Virus record (IMG/VR): IMGVR_UViG_3300005831_000008
Coordinates: 1-32,182 of that record
Direction: 5' to 3' (one strand)
From: a virus
DNA length: 32,182 nucleotides
Shown here: positions 24,401 to 31,107 of the stretch, piece after piece
Layout of the letters: every line of letters starts with the position of its first letter
Position numbering within the stretch: position 1 is the stretch's first letter
Translations under genes and position numbers: made by a program
The notes under the pieces: generated by a model
What the model was told of the DNA's origin: nothing
Seen by the model: the letters and a program-made list of their open reading frames with translations, nothing else
Database searches by the model: none

Positions 24401-24770
24401 TACAAAATATGTAGAAGATCCAATGTCGATCTTTGATGAAATTAAAAGCGGAACTATTCCACCTGAAGGCATTGAGGTATTGCAAAATGTTTATCCAGCA
24501 ATCTATAATAAATTAATGGATGAATTTGCGGATAAGCTAACAAATAAAGAAGCAATTAAAAAACTTCCTGCTTCCAAGAAAAACGAATTGCAGGATATTT
24601 TTAATTTAAACTCTAATTCTTTAGCTGATCCCATGAATCTCTATATGCTTCAAAACTTAGGAGCAAAAGAGCAAGTGGAACAACAACAAAAACCATTTAA
24701 TCAAATTAAATCAAAAGAAGGAGCTAGGTCACAGACTGAGATAAGCAGAATTACAAACAAAGGAGTATAG
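21441..24770 (+). CDS. Giant internal virion (ejection) protein
   Basis: The 1109-residue product is the longest in the window. The N-terminus (MKLFNFQTNQQIDVAPEEA) is followed by YSEDEIPVIDNRGDLVKIKG, a small domain seen at the start of large ejection proteins. Gly/Ala-rich hydrophobic stretches occur at about 125-150 (ISGAAEIGGAIAPILVSGGTG), 230-255 and 785-820 (IIGGGGAVGGGLIGGWSG, AAVGAMMGAIVDSYGP), separated by long coiled coils. These could insert in the membrane. I do not see the lysozyme-type Glu motif of T7 gp16-like proteins, so wall cleavage is not supported. Translationally coupled to the previous gene. Confidence 0.7.
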   Translation: MKLFNFQTNQQIDVAPEEATGMILSGTHGPYSEDEIPVIDNRGDLVKIKGSDLPNALKQSWRLAPAETFKASEEQSLYDESNLQAGVAGVLRGISFGLSDVALTKMFGVKPETLEKLRRYNPYISGAAEIGGAIAPILVSGGTGLAARIASKLPSAKLSKASLAIDDLATRALQKNIPNALDRASTVSKIVEMAGKTAGSAVEGSVYGAGNFISEEALGNPDFNGESLFAHAKRLGGQMGEGALWGGLVGGVIPGVMKESAKLLLKSPESLETAVSKASQTIFGIEEEKIKKYLSNPEFYDNSLSAKEIAEKINAKVTELASMAESKRIDLETAQSILLDMRSKFYEKGTNISNAIKGADKEIKNTLKESEQKILDAIKQQKIDIKNAPIPLELLDETKDIVEKFKEIPSTLSGLSYKILDEAAQPTNLLPVDDVIRASDNFKRNKFIYGREVEGKAGPVFAGQNEKNAYRYIEEYENQLYDYKKRVSQEMTLPQLKDRIQRIDEEIKTKGKWESDTLIVDYLKSLRYSIDSYLKDAVPEYKQVMEKTRDATDISIKLNRRFGTPEQVRNRLFDLIKGTEYSKDDYLLLKRLEETMISELGINPNIEKRIASVRDRWKFATDENVALSRMQKYAAKKEALKDPQLKELQQEFKTLTEEGTLFNIGEGVLKNYRGQDLDSFLTNKLQKLEGFDQLVAKNKEVRQLKDELKKLNEDLSPYRSYLDPYKAEDRVIRAANSRSERIKAMFGKLSDLTNEDFVKYVDALSVDQAFDKTYIRGSRNVNLWKAIIGGGGAVGGGLIGGWSGAAVGAMMGAIVDSYGPSIAREFLRRISKIRGNVTASKYYQALNDTLPPEQNALSGIGVNTFKKIEDDNRRTVEAIFDSVTNYFNTGTKAAKVFTTSQLSKDFDYDTEKKRIEEYISNRNDVNQKFYSQNELLTPVIPKTLDNYFLTYQKAVDFLNSKIPKDTQEDIFDLYKPSRLDVYKFAQYTKYVEDPMSIFDEIKSGTIPPEGIEVLQNVYPAIYNKLMDEFADKLTNKEAIKKLPASKKNELQDIFNLNSNSLADPMNLYMLQNLGAKEQVEQQQKPFNQIKSKEGARSQTEISRITNKGV

Positions 24771-24808
24771 GGGCACAACCCTTTAATCCCAACAAGGAGC
24801 TGTCACGG

Positions 24809-25159
24809 ATGACACGAAAACAACAACTAGGACCCAAAGAGGTCATTGATTCAACAACACTTTCAACCAATTTGAATGGCGAAAAATCTGTATGTGAAAA
24901 CGTAGATAGAATTATCTACGATATAACTTGGTTGAATGGTTCTTCACTAAACGCAACCATGAAGATTCAAAAATCCCATGATGCAATTACATGGTACGAC
25001 CTTGATTTAATTAACACATTAACTCTTTCAGGTGCTTCAGGATCGGAAACAGTAATTATAAAAGATATTACCTACAAATACATTAGACCGATCATCACTT
25101 TTGTAGCTGGTTCATGTGACTTATTAACAATCGTTAAAGGCGTAAGCGAAGGAAATTAA
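24809..25159 (+). CDS. Small beta-rich virion-type protein, paralogue of 4350-4688
   Basis: The 116-residue product contains NATMKIQKSHDAITWYDLDL, SGASGSETVIIKDITYKYIR and a C-terminal TIVKGVSEGN, in the same order and spacing as the protein near the start of the late operon. It has an AAGGAG site (24795-24800) in the short gap after the giant ejection gene. Strand-rich with no membrane segment. Its place just ahead of the repeat protein and tail fibre suggests a tail or fibre-associated subunit. The match to the first copy is visible by eye; the role is inferred. Confidence 0.65.
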   Translation: MTRKQQLGPKEVIDSTTLSTNLNGEKSVCENVDRIIYDITWLNGSSLNATMKIQKSHDAITWYDLDLINTLTLSGASGSETVIIKDITYKYIRPIITFVAGSCDLLTIVKGVSEGN

Positions 25160-25161
25160 TC

Positions 25162-25821
25162 ATGGGAACTCAAGTATATCCATCACAATCAACAACTGCT
25201 TTACCAGTAGGAGCAGCAACGGCCGCACTACAAACAGCAGGCAATAACTCGCTTGCTTCAATAGATAGTAAAATTCCTTCAGGTCTTGCAACATCAGCAA
25301 AGCAAGACACAGGCAACAGCTCTCTTTCTTCAATTGATACAAAACTTACTTCGCAAGCAACGGCCGCACTACAAACAGCAGGCAATGCAAGCTTAACCTC
25401 AATAGATGGCAAGACTCCAGCATTAGGCCAAGCACTAATGGCCGCTTCTGTTCCTGTAACAATTGCAAGTAATCAAACTGCATTTCCTGTCACTCCTGCC
25501 ACGCTAACAGTAGTAGATCAGATTGATACAACTCCATTACTAGATTTAAGCTCTGTTAATATTCCTGCAAGCTCTGCAAACTCTCTTTCTCTAGTTGCTT
25601 CACTAGCAGCAGCAGTAAAGAAAGTAATAACAGTAGAGGATATCGGAGAGTTTCTAGGTCTTTATTCTGGACCTGTAGCAACTCCCACACTTCTTTGTAT
25701 TCTCCCTCTTGGAGGTGGCGAGGTAGATATATCAATACCAGCAGGAACGTTAGTATCAATAAGACATATGAAAAATAGTGCTATTGCTTCAGGATTTATA
25801 GCAATCAATTTTCTAGGTTAA
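25162..25821 (+). CDS. Repeat-bearing virion protein
   Basis: The 219-residue product is built from short repeats in its first half: units such as AALQTAGNNSLASIDSKIP, SAKQDTGNSSLSSIDTKLT and AALQTAGNASLTSIDGKTP, followed by GQALMAASVPVTIASNQTAFPV. This style of T-G-N-x-SL-x-SID units and the AASVPV-x-ASNQ closing is widespread in phage tail proteins encoded ahead of fibres. The second half is a strand-rich globular domain (FLGLYSGPVATPTLLCILPL, then EVDISIPAGTLVSIRHMK). Likely a tail or fibre-associated protein. It starts three bases after the previous stop. Confidence 0.7.
   Translation: MGTQVYPSQSTTALPVGAATAALQTAGNNSLASIDSKIPSGLATSAKQDTGNSSLSSIDTKLTSQATAALQTAGNASLTSIDGKTPALGQALMAASVPVTIASNQTAFPVTPATLTVVDQIDTTPLLDLSSVNIPASSANSLSLVASLAAAVKKVITVEDIGEFLGLYSGPVATPTLLCILPLGGGEVDISIPAGTLVSIRHMKNSAIASGFIAINFLG
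25215..25386 (+). repeat. Exact 31-base direct repeat in the repeat-protein gene
   Basis: A 31-base sequence beginning AGCAACGGCCGCACTACAAA occurs identically at 25215-25245 and 25356-25386, 141 bases (47 codons) apart and in the same frame. Silent positions are also identical, which points to recent duplication or gene conversion rather than selection on protein alone. Confidence 0.85.
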
Positions 25822-25844
25822 CCACCTACTACTAGGAGTACAAA

Positions 25845-27659
25845 ATGCCAGCTTCAATTTTTAATGGTACGGCCGTAAAGATTTTAAAAGACATATTACG
25901 CTTTAAAAGCGGTATCGATATCATTAGTACAACCACTAATCCCTTAACTACTGGTTATGCAGCGGCCATTGGTTCCCTGCTTTTAAAAACTGACACCTAC
26001 CAGTTATTTAAAAAAATAGGTGCAGGCAATACGGCCTGGCTTGAATTTGTTGATAAAACCTACGCTGATCTAATAGATGCTAAATGGAATTATATTCAAC
26101 GATATGGTTTTGTAGATAACACACAAACTAGTATTTCTTTTGACGATACTACTTACACTTTTACTCTAACCGATACAGGTTCGGGTTGGGTGTATATGAG
26201 GAATGGAGTTACTTGCTCAATAACAGGTAATAAAACCACTACTCTAACAGGTACGCCACCGACAAAAGACACTTATTACATATACATTGATTCAACTACT
26301 GGAGCATTAGAAAATTCCACTTCTGTTTGGACATTAGATGACACAAAAGTTCCTGTTGCTATAATAATTTGGGATAACTCCCTTACTCCTAAGTATCATC
26401 TAGCTGACGAAAGACATACTTGCACAATAGATAGAAGAATGCATAAGTATTTGCATAATGCTATTGGAACAAGATTTATAAGCGGTGGAGACTTAGCAGG
26501 CGTAAGCGTTCAACCAGTAGGTCCAGTAGATACAGACAACACTTTTTCAGTAGCTCAAACAATCATAGCTGATGAAGACCTCTTCACTACATTAGCAGCA
26601 CTCACAGATGGAGACGGTACAACTCCAACATACGAAGTCTTTTATAGAATTAATGCCACTGAAAGAAATTGGGTACTAAGTGAAGTACCTCTAAAATATA
26701 CTCCAGCTGGCTATATAGAATATGATAATGCTGGAACAATGACAGAAGGTACAAGTAGTAAATATTATAACTACTATCTCCTTTATACGAACCTATTAGG
26801 AGCTGGAAGATATGCTTTAATTCCAGGAAGATCAGAGTTTTCTACAAGTGCCGCTGCTTATGCAGAAAATCCACTGCTATTTGATTGGACAGGCTTTCCA
26901 ATTATGGAGGCAGTAATTGCCTACCAAATTACTTTTGAAACATCAGCTGCATATGGAACTAAGGGTAAATGTCGAGTAAATAGAACACCTCAAAGAATTA
27001 ATATCCCTCTTGCTTCTGCTAATGTACCAACTAATTCTAGTCATGAGTCTTTAAGTGGTTTACAAGGTGGCACAACAAGCGAGTATTTCCATCTAACCTC
27101 CGCTCAGCATACAATCGCTACTCAAGCAGCATCTACTACTTTAAGCGGTTACTTAACCTCAACAAACTTTAACAATCTTAACTCTCGTGCAGCTGGAATA
27201 AGTTTAGTTTGGTCTAATGACTCTGAAGATAGCTGCAACGAAGTCACTCTATTTAATCAAAAGTGCTATGAGTTTCCAGATGGAGGCACACAAAAAATAG
27301 CAAGTGCCTTAAAAGTTCCCCTTAACTGGACAGCAGGAAGGCAAATCTTTCTAAGAGTGAAGTTCTTCTCTCCTACTGGTTCTGATACTGCTCTAATTAC
27401 TGCTCAGTCCACACTAATAGGTGCAGGCGTTGCTTTGAGTGATACCACAAACCAGATAACTACAACTAATACGGCCCTTACAATAACAACCGCCAACGCT
27501 GAATATGAGGCCATTTTAGACATTACAGATAATGTCGGGAAGATTAACGGTGTATTAGTAGCAGCAGGCGATACTATTTTACTAACAGTATACAGAGGAA
27601 TAGGCACTAATACAGACTTTGTTTATATAGCTCCATCAACTATTGAGGTGATTTTATGA
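25845..27659 (+). CDS. Tail fibre or host-recognition protein
   Basis: The 604-residue product is strand-rich. At about 398-425 it has HESLSGLQGGTTSEYFHLTS followed by AQH, the well-known phage tail-fibre repeat (H-x-SL-x-GLQGG-x-x-x-EYFHL), and then a trimer-type segment SGYLTSTNFNNLNSR. The N-terminal 200 residues contain FKSGIDIISTTTN, YTFTLTDTG and DDTKVPVAIIIW, resembling virion-attachment and shaft domains. The C-terminal part ends in a jelly-roll-like region with LILTVYRGIGT-type strands. Likely a trimeric fibre or part of the tail tip. It overlaps the next gene by ATGA at 27656-27659. AGGAG precedes the start. Confidence 0.78.
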   Translation: MPASIFNGTAVKILKDILRFKSGIDIISTTTNPLTTGYAAAIGSLLLKTDTYQLFKKIGAGNTAWLEFVDKTYADLIDAKWNYIQRYGFVDNTQTSISFDDTTYTFTLTDTGSGWVYMRNGVTCSITGNKTTTLTGTPPTKDTYYIYIDSTTGALENSTSVWTLDDTKVPVAIIIWDNSLTPKYHLADERHTCTIDRRMHKYLHNAIGTRFISGGDLAGVSVQPVGPVDTDNTFSVAQTIIADEDLFTTLAALTDGDGTTPTYEVFYRINATERNWVLSEVPLKYTPAGYIEYDNAGTMTEGTSSKYYNYYLLYTNLLGAGRYALIPGRSEFSTSAAAYAENPLLFDWTGFPIMEAVIAYQITFETSAAYGTKGKCRVNRTPQRINIPLASANVPTNSSHESLSGLQGGTTSEYFHLTSAQHTIATQAASTTLSGYLTSTNFNNLNSRAAGISLVWSNDSEDSCNEVTLFNQKCYEFPDGGTQKIASALKVPLNWTAGRQIFLRVKFFSPTGSDTALITAQSTLIGAGVALSDTTNQITTTNTALTITTANAEYEAILDITDNVGKINGVLVAAGDTILLTVYRGIGTNTDFVYIAPSTIEVIL

Positions 27660-29392
27660 AATATCTAATTTGTCTTTTAAGTTTCTTATTTTGTTTTAAT
27701 TTAATTGCTGGATTTACCGACGCTGATAAAGCTCAGATAAATCTAAATAATCTTTACACTAATGGAGGTGCCGAGCAAGGCCTTACTGGTTGGTCTGAAA
27801 CTGGAGGAGGAACTCTTTCGCTTGAGAAAACCGTTAAAAGAAGTGGCAAGAATGCAATCAAATTTATTTCAAGCGACGATGGAGATTTTTTAAATTTTCC
27901 TTCGGTCACTGTCAAGAAAGGCACTAATAATTGCGAGTCAACTTTTTACTACAAAACTACGGGCACAACTTACAAAGGCAAAGTTTACTATGGTGCCAAT
28001 GAAGTTGCTACTTTAGATCTACCATCAAATACCGAGTTTCAAAAGGCCCCGATTACTTTTGTATGCTCAGATGTAGCAAGTGCTTATACGACTAAAGTTA
28101 CTAATGAGACAGGGACTATCTATGTAGATGATGGTGAAATTGGGGAATACAAGGGAATTGGTTCAGTAAATCAATCACCCAAAGCATATGATGCTAATGC
28201 TGGTGATTTTACTTTAACTAGCTCTAACTCTACAAATTTTACTTTAAACCAAGGGCTAGTTACTTTCGAAGTAACAACTAATAATAAATATTTTGCATAT
28301 ATAAACGTAGTGGGTAGTTACTCTCCTCAACCAACACAAACATCAAATACATTTACCTTTACCGGTATGACTTTTAAGGCAACCTCTGAGCCTCAAGCAT
28401 GTGCTGGTCAAGCAGATGCAGGGGGATCACTAGGAACAATAATTACTCAGGTAAATTCAAATGCCAGTACAATTTCTATTTATCACTCTAGCACAAATAT
28501 TTATGGTTATGCTTTAACTTGCAAAGTTGAACTCACTGATTTACCTGCTTGGGCAACACAGACCGCTGCTTCTCAAGTTGTTCGAGCGGAGAATGCGAAT
28601 CAGTTTGGGGCGATTGAATGGACCAACGTTTCAGGTTGCCAATTCTCAGCAGGCGCAGGAAATGTTTTAGGAGATGCTGATTGTAATGCAGCTACAAGAA
28701 AACTAGGAATTGCAGAGGATGGGACTGCCGATCAATTAGAATTAAAAGTATCAAACCTTAGACCTGGAATATATAAAATTACCCCATATGGATATTTTGG
28801 AAATGGATCAGGTGGAACATTTTCATCTTTTGATATCTACGACGGTACTACAGCAAAAAACGTTATGTTCATAGACGTAGCAGCGGCCTCTTATGCTTCT
28901 TCAAATGTTGGAGTAGCATATTTTAACTACGATTCTCTACAAACTACAAGAACATTTCAGGTGCGAAGTAGTTCAGGGACATCTTACTGTTATGCAGATA
29001 GTGCAATAAGAACATGCGGTATTTCTATTGAACCAGTCTACCCAACATCTAATATGCATCAGATAATTAACTCGGTTTATTCTCAATTTATGGGGCAAAC
29101 GAGAGTTGTTTACGGTGTAATAGCTGCTGATGGTAGTATTTCAAAAACAGGCAGCGGAGATTGGGCCTCTACAAAAGATAATACTGGACAATATCACATA
29201 ACATTTACACCTGTATTTACTTCAACTAATTACTCTTGTTTATATAATTTTCAAGGAAATGGAAATTATGGTTATACTACTGTAGATGAAGTAAGTAACT
29301 CGACTGCTTCGATTGCTTATTATGGTACTCGCAATTCTGCCGGTGATGCTGCCGATAGACCAGTGACATTCACTTGTACCGGAAATAAATAA
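27656..29392 (+). CDS. Secreted cysteine-rich carbohydrate-binding-like protein in the fibre operon
   Basis: The 578-residue product begins with a Sec-type signal peptide: MK, a hydrophobic core YLICLLSFLFCFNLIA and likely cleavage after Gly19. The next domain, LYTNGGAEQGLTGWSE with KTVKRSGKNAIKF, resembles CBM_4_9-type sugar-binding modules. About ten Cys remain in the mature part (for example NNCES, FVCSD, SGCQF, DADCN, SYCYA, RTCGI, YSCLY, FTCTG), an even number that suits disulfides outside the cytoplasm. The C-terminal part (GVIAADGSISKTGSGDW, then YHITFTPVFTSTNYSC) looks like a fibre-tip or collagen-associated module. A virion protein needs no signal peptide, so it may act on the cell surface. 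It is translationally coupled to the fibre gene. Confidence 0.65.
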   Translation: MKYLICLLSFLFCFNLIAGFTDADKAQINLNNLYTNGGAEQGLTGWSETGGGTLSLEKTVKRSGKNAIKFISSDDGDFLNFPSVTVKKGTNNCESTFYYKTTGTTYKGKVYYGANEVATLDLPSNTEFQKAPITFVCSDVASAYTTKVTNETGTIYVDDGEIGEYKGIGSVNQSPKAYDANAGDFTLTSSNSTNFTLNQGLVTFEVTTNNKYFAYINVVGSYSPQPTQTSNTFTFTGMTFKATSEPQACAGQADAGGSLGTIITQVNSNASTISIYHSSTNIYGYALTCKVELTDLPAWATQTAASQVVRAENANQFGAIEWTNVSGCQFSAGAGNVLGDADCNAATRKLGIAEDGTADQLELKVSNLRPGIYKITPYGYFGNGSGGTFSSFDIYDGTTAKNVMFIDVAAASYASSNVGVAYFNYDSLQTTRTFQVRSSSGTSYCYADSAIRTCGISIEPVYPTSNMHQIINSVYSQFMGQTRVVYGVIAADGSISKTGSGDWASTKDNTGQYHITFTPVFTSTNYSCLYNFQGNGNYGYTTVDEVSNSTASIAYYGTRNSAGDAADRPVTFTCTGNK

Positions 29393-29584
29393 ATGAAAAT
29401 CACTTGCGAAAACTGCAATCAAATTTCTTGCTATGATAAACTGGAAGAGATTCTTGAAGATTGCGGTTTTTGCAAGATATGCGGAAAAGAATATTGCATA
29501 CATTGCGCAGAAAAAGGAACGCATTTCATATGTAAAATGCCAACACTAGAAGAAAGAGATGAAAATAAAATACCATTGCGTTAG
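29393..29584 (+). CDS. Small treble-clef-like zinc-binding protein
   Basis: The 63-residue product has four cysteine groups: C5-x2-C8 (CENC), C27-x2-C30 (CKIC), C35-x2-C38 (CIHC) and H44/C47, plus C13 and C24. It probably binds one or two zinc ions. It starts at the base after the secreted-protein stop. Small zinc-finger proteins in late operons are often of unknown role; nucleic-acid or protein binding are options. The end overlaps the next zinc-ribbon frame by 26 bases. Confidence 0.65.
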   Translation: MKITCENCNQISCYDKLEEILEDCGFCKICGKEYCIHCAEKGTHFICKMPTLEERDENKIPLR

Positions 29585-29693
29585 ATGTTCTTTAGAGTTT
29601 GACTTAAGCGAAACTAAAGACAAAGTATGTCCACAGTGTAAAAATACTATCTTGGAGTGGGTAGAAGATATCAAGGAAGATAGCGATGAGTAA
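29559..29693 (+). CDS. 44-residue zinc-ribbon protein
   Basis: A short frame starting MKIKYHCVRCSLEFDLSE has C7-x2-C10 (CVRC) and C25-x2-C28 (CPQC) around an acidic linker, a minimal zinc-ribbon pattern. The acidic tail ILEWVEDIKEDSDE follows. The ATG at 29559 lies inside the previous gene with AGAAGAAAGAG just upstream, and the stop at 29691-29693 overlaps the start of the next gene. The conserved cysteine spacing and tight overlaps support it as a real gene despite its size. Function unknown; rubredoxin-like ribbons of this kind are common small phage proteins. Confidence 0.65.
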   Translation: MKIKYHCVRCSLEFDLSETKDKVCPQCKNTILEWVEDIKEDSDE

Positions 29694-29886
29694 GCATACT
29701 TGCGAAAAAGAACAGGTTATCGACTATATTCGTCAAGATGTGGTTGAAATAAAAAAAGATGTAAAAGAACTTCTTTCTTTTAAGTCAAAAGTAATAGGTA
29801 TCCAGATAGCAATAACTACCTCTATTACGCTAATATTTAACTTGCTGTATAATTTAGTAGTGGCAATATTAAAAGGACCGCAATGA
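29686..29886 (+). CDS. Holin-like membrane protein (XhlA-type layout)
   Basis: The 66-residue product has a charged helical N-terminus with VIDYIRQDVVEIKKDVKELL, a basic linker (SFKSKVIG) and one hydrophobic segment, IQIAITTSITLIFNLLYNLV (about residues 38-57). The order of an IKKDVKELL-like helix, F-K-x-K-V-x-G and a single span matches XhlA/holin-like proteins of phage lysis modules. It has an AAGGA site and overlaps the endolysin gene by four bases (ATGA-type junction). Likely role: membrane permeabilisation or docking of the endolysin, by analogy. Confidence 0.68.
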   Translation: MSKHTCEKEQVIDYIRQDVVEIKKDVKELLSFKSKVIGIQIAITTSITLIFNLLYNLVVAILKGPQ

Positions 29887-30338
29887 TTTACACAAAGAAA
29901 CCTCAACTAATATCAACCAAAACATCAATAATGGTGGATTATGCTTGCGAACATCTTAAGATTCCTTATAAATGGGGCGGCGATGATCCCACGGGTTTTG
30001 ACTGCTCTGGTTTTATTCAAGAGGTATTGGCAGCTGTTGGGTACGATCCTAAAGGTGATCAAACAGCTCATACTCTTTATCAAGAGCTACTTAAGCAAGG
30101 ATGGGAAGAATGCTCTCCAGAAGATCTTATCAGAGAAGGAAGCATCCTCTTCTTTGGATCAAAAGAACTAATAACTCATGTAAGCATTTCTTATGATGCT
30201 TATCATATGATTGAGGCCGGAGGCGGTAACAGTAAAACCAAAACGCTTCAAGATGCTATTAACCAAAATGCCTTTATCCGTATTAGGCCTATATCAAACA
30301 GGAAAGATTTAGTTGCTATTCTTTACCCTACAAACTAA
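29883..30338 (+). CDS. NlpC/P60-type endolysin
   Basis: The 151-residue product carries the NlpC/P60 cysteine peptidase signature: WGG-x-DPTGFDCSGFIQEVL with catalytic Cys41, THVSISYD with His99 and HMIEAGGG with His108 as the third polar residue. Such enzymes cleave gamma-D-glutamyl-diaminopimelate bonds in peptidoglycan. There is no signal peptide and no separate wall-binding domain, as expected for a compact endolysin that relies on the holin encoded just upstream. A virion-associated wall hydrolase is an alternative, but the coupling to the holin-like gene favours lysis. Confidence 0.83.
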   Translation: MIYTKKPQLISTKTSIMVDYACEHLKIPYKWGGDDPTGFDCSGFIQEVLAAVGYDPKGDQTAHTLYQELLKQGWEECSPEDLIREGSILFFGSKELITHVSISYDAYHMIEAGGGNSKTKTLQDAINQNAFIRIRPISNRKDLVAILYPTN

Positions 30339-30382
30339 GCTTTTTAAAGACGTGGTAATTTACCTAGGCACTTATTAATCTT

Positions 30383-30410
30383 TTGTAGCTTGATTTTTAT
30401 GCTCTATTAA
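30383..30410 (+). promoter_or_regulatory. Candidate promoter after the endolysin gene
   Basis: TTGTAG (30383-30388) and TATTAA (30405-30410) are 16 bases apart. They lie inside an inverted pair TTACCTA (30360-30366) and TAGGTAA (30414-30420). The gap 30339-30453 holds no gene; these are the only signals seen in it. Confidence 0.4.
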
Positions 30411-30453
30411 TTTTAGGTAAGGTTGCATGTCTATTAACAACAAGGAGTTTTTA

Positions 30454-30756
30454 ATGAATGAAAATGAAGTAGTATTACTAAAGATCGAAGTAGAAGTACC
30501 AAAAGAAGTCTATGAAATTGGTCAATGCGTTGGAAATATGCTATCCGCTGCTGGTGTGGCCCTTAAAGATGGATGGCAGCCAGGGCAAGATATCCCTGTA
30601 ATACTAACAGGCGCTCTTAGTGGTCTAATGACAGCAATAGATGGTTGTCAAAAAGTGATAGCAGAAGCTAAAGCAAAACCTTTTAAACTTGCTCAAGGTG
30701 TTTCTATACCTGTACTAGACGGAGCAGAAAACCTTTTTGAATCCCTTAAGAAATAG
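30454..30756 (+). CDS. Hypothetical helical protein
   Basis: I chose the ATG at 30454 (100 residues) because AAGGAG lies at 30442-30447 at the right spacing; an in-frame ATG at 30427 lacks such a site. The product contains LLKIEVEVPKEVYEIGQCVG, then AAGVALKDGWQPGQDIPVIL and a helix region LSGLMTAIDGCQKVIAEA. No signal peptide and no recognised motif. Its end overlaps the opposing RusA gene by 11 bases. Function unknown. Confidence 0.65.
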   Translation: MNENEVVLLKIEVEVPKEVYEIGQCVGNMLSAAGVALKDGWQPGQDIPVILTGALSGLMTAIDGCQKVIAEAKAKPFKLAQGVSIPVLDGAENLFESLKK

Positions 30757-31084
30757 ATTCTACCCAAACACTTAATCTACCTACCTTACCCCTTTTAATC
30801 TTCTTCTTCTTAACAAAAAGCTCCTCAATATCCTTGTCATTAGAAATAGTCTTAGCTAAAGCATCTAATATTAGCTTTACACAGTTATCAATATCCAAGG
30901 CCGTTTCTTGATATATCTCAACTCTGTATGGAGGTAAGATATCAATCTTACGACATGCTAAAAAAAGCGATTCTTTTAATTGACGATACTCATTGTTTAG
31001 TACAAACTTTCCTTTAGAGAGGGTGTACTTTTTATTAATACTAGTAAGATGTATTTCGGGAATGTCTAAAACTAAATGCTTCAT
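30746..31084 (-). CDS. rusA: RusA-type Holliday junction resolvase
   Basis: The 112-residue product matches the RusA family: strand IYQETALDIDN with D64, D66 and N67, then K70, then ILDALAKTISNDKDIEE with D74 and D85, and a Lys-rich KKKKIKRGK segment. D64-x-D66-N67-x2-K70 and an Asp 19 residues later correspond to D70, D72, N73, K76 and D91 of E. coli RusA. It cleaves four-way junctions as a dimer, resolving branched DNA before packaging. It is the only leftward gene in the right half and overlaps the end of its convergent neighbour. I see no clear ribosome-binding site ahead of its ATG, so its start or its translation is less certain than its family. Confidence 0.8.
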   Translation of the reverse strand: MKHLVLDIPEIHLTSINKKYTLSKGKFVLNNEYRQLKESLFLACRKIDILPPYRVEIYQETALDIDNCVKLILDALAKTISNDKDIEELFVKKKKIKRGKVGRLSVWVESIS

Positions 31085-31107
31085 TTTTAAAGGATAACAA
31101 CAAACAT

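Noticed and set aside
21441-24770. Lytic transglycosylase domain in the giant ejection protein
   Set aside because: I looked for the Glu-Ser and GLMQ-type motifs of T7 gp16-like proteins and found none.
25170-25412. Minus-strand frame opposite the repeat protein
   Set aside because: Repetitive antisense of the direct repeats, without start signals of its own.
30339-30453. Endolysin terminator after 30338
   Set aside because: A CTTTTTAAAG stretch and the TTACCTA/TAGGTAA pair are present, but there is no stem followed by a T-run.
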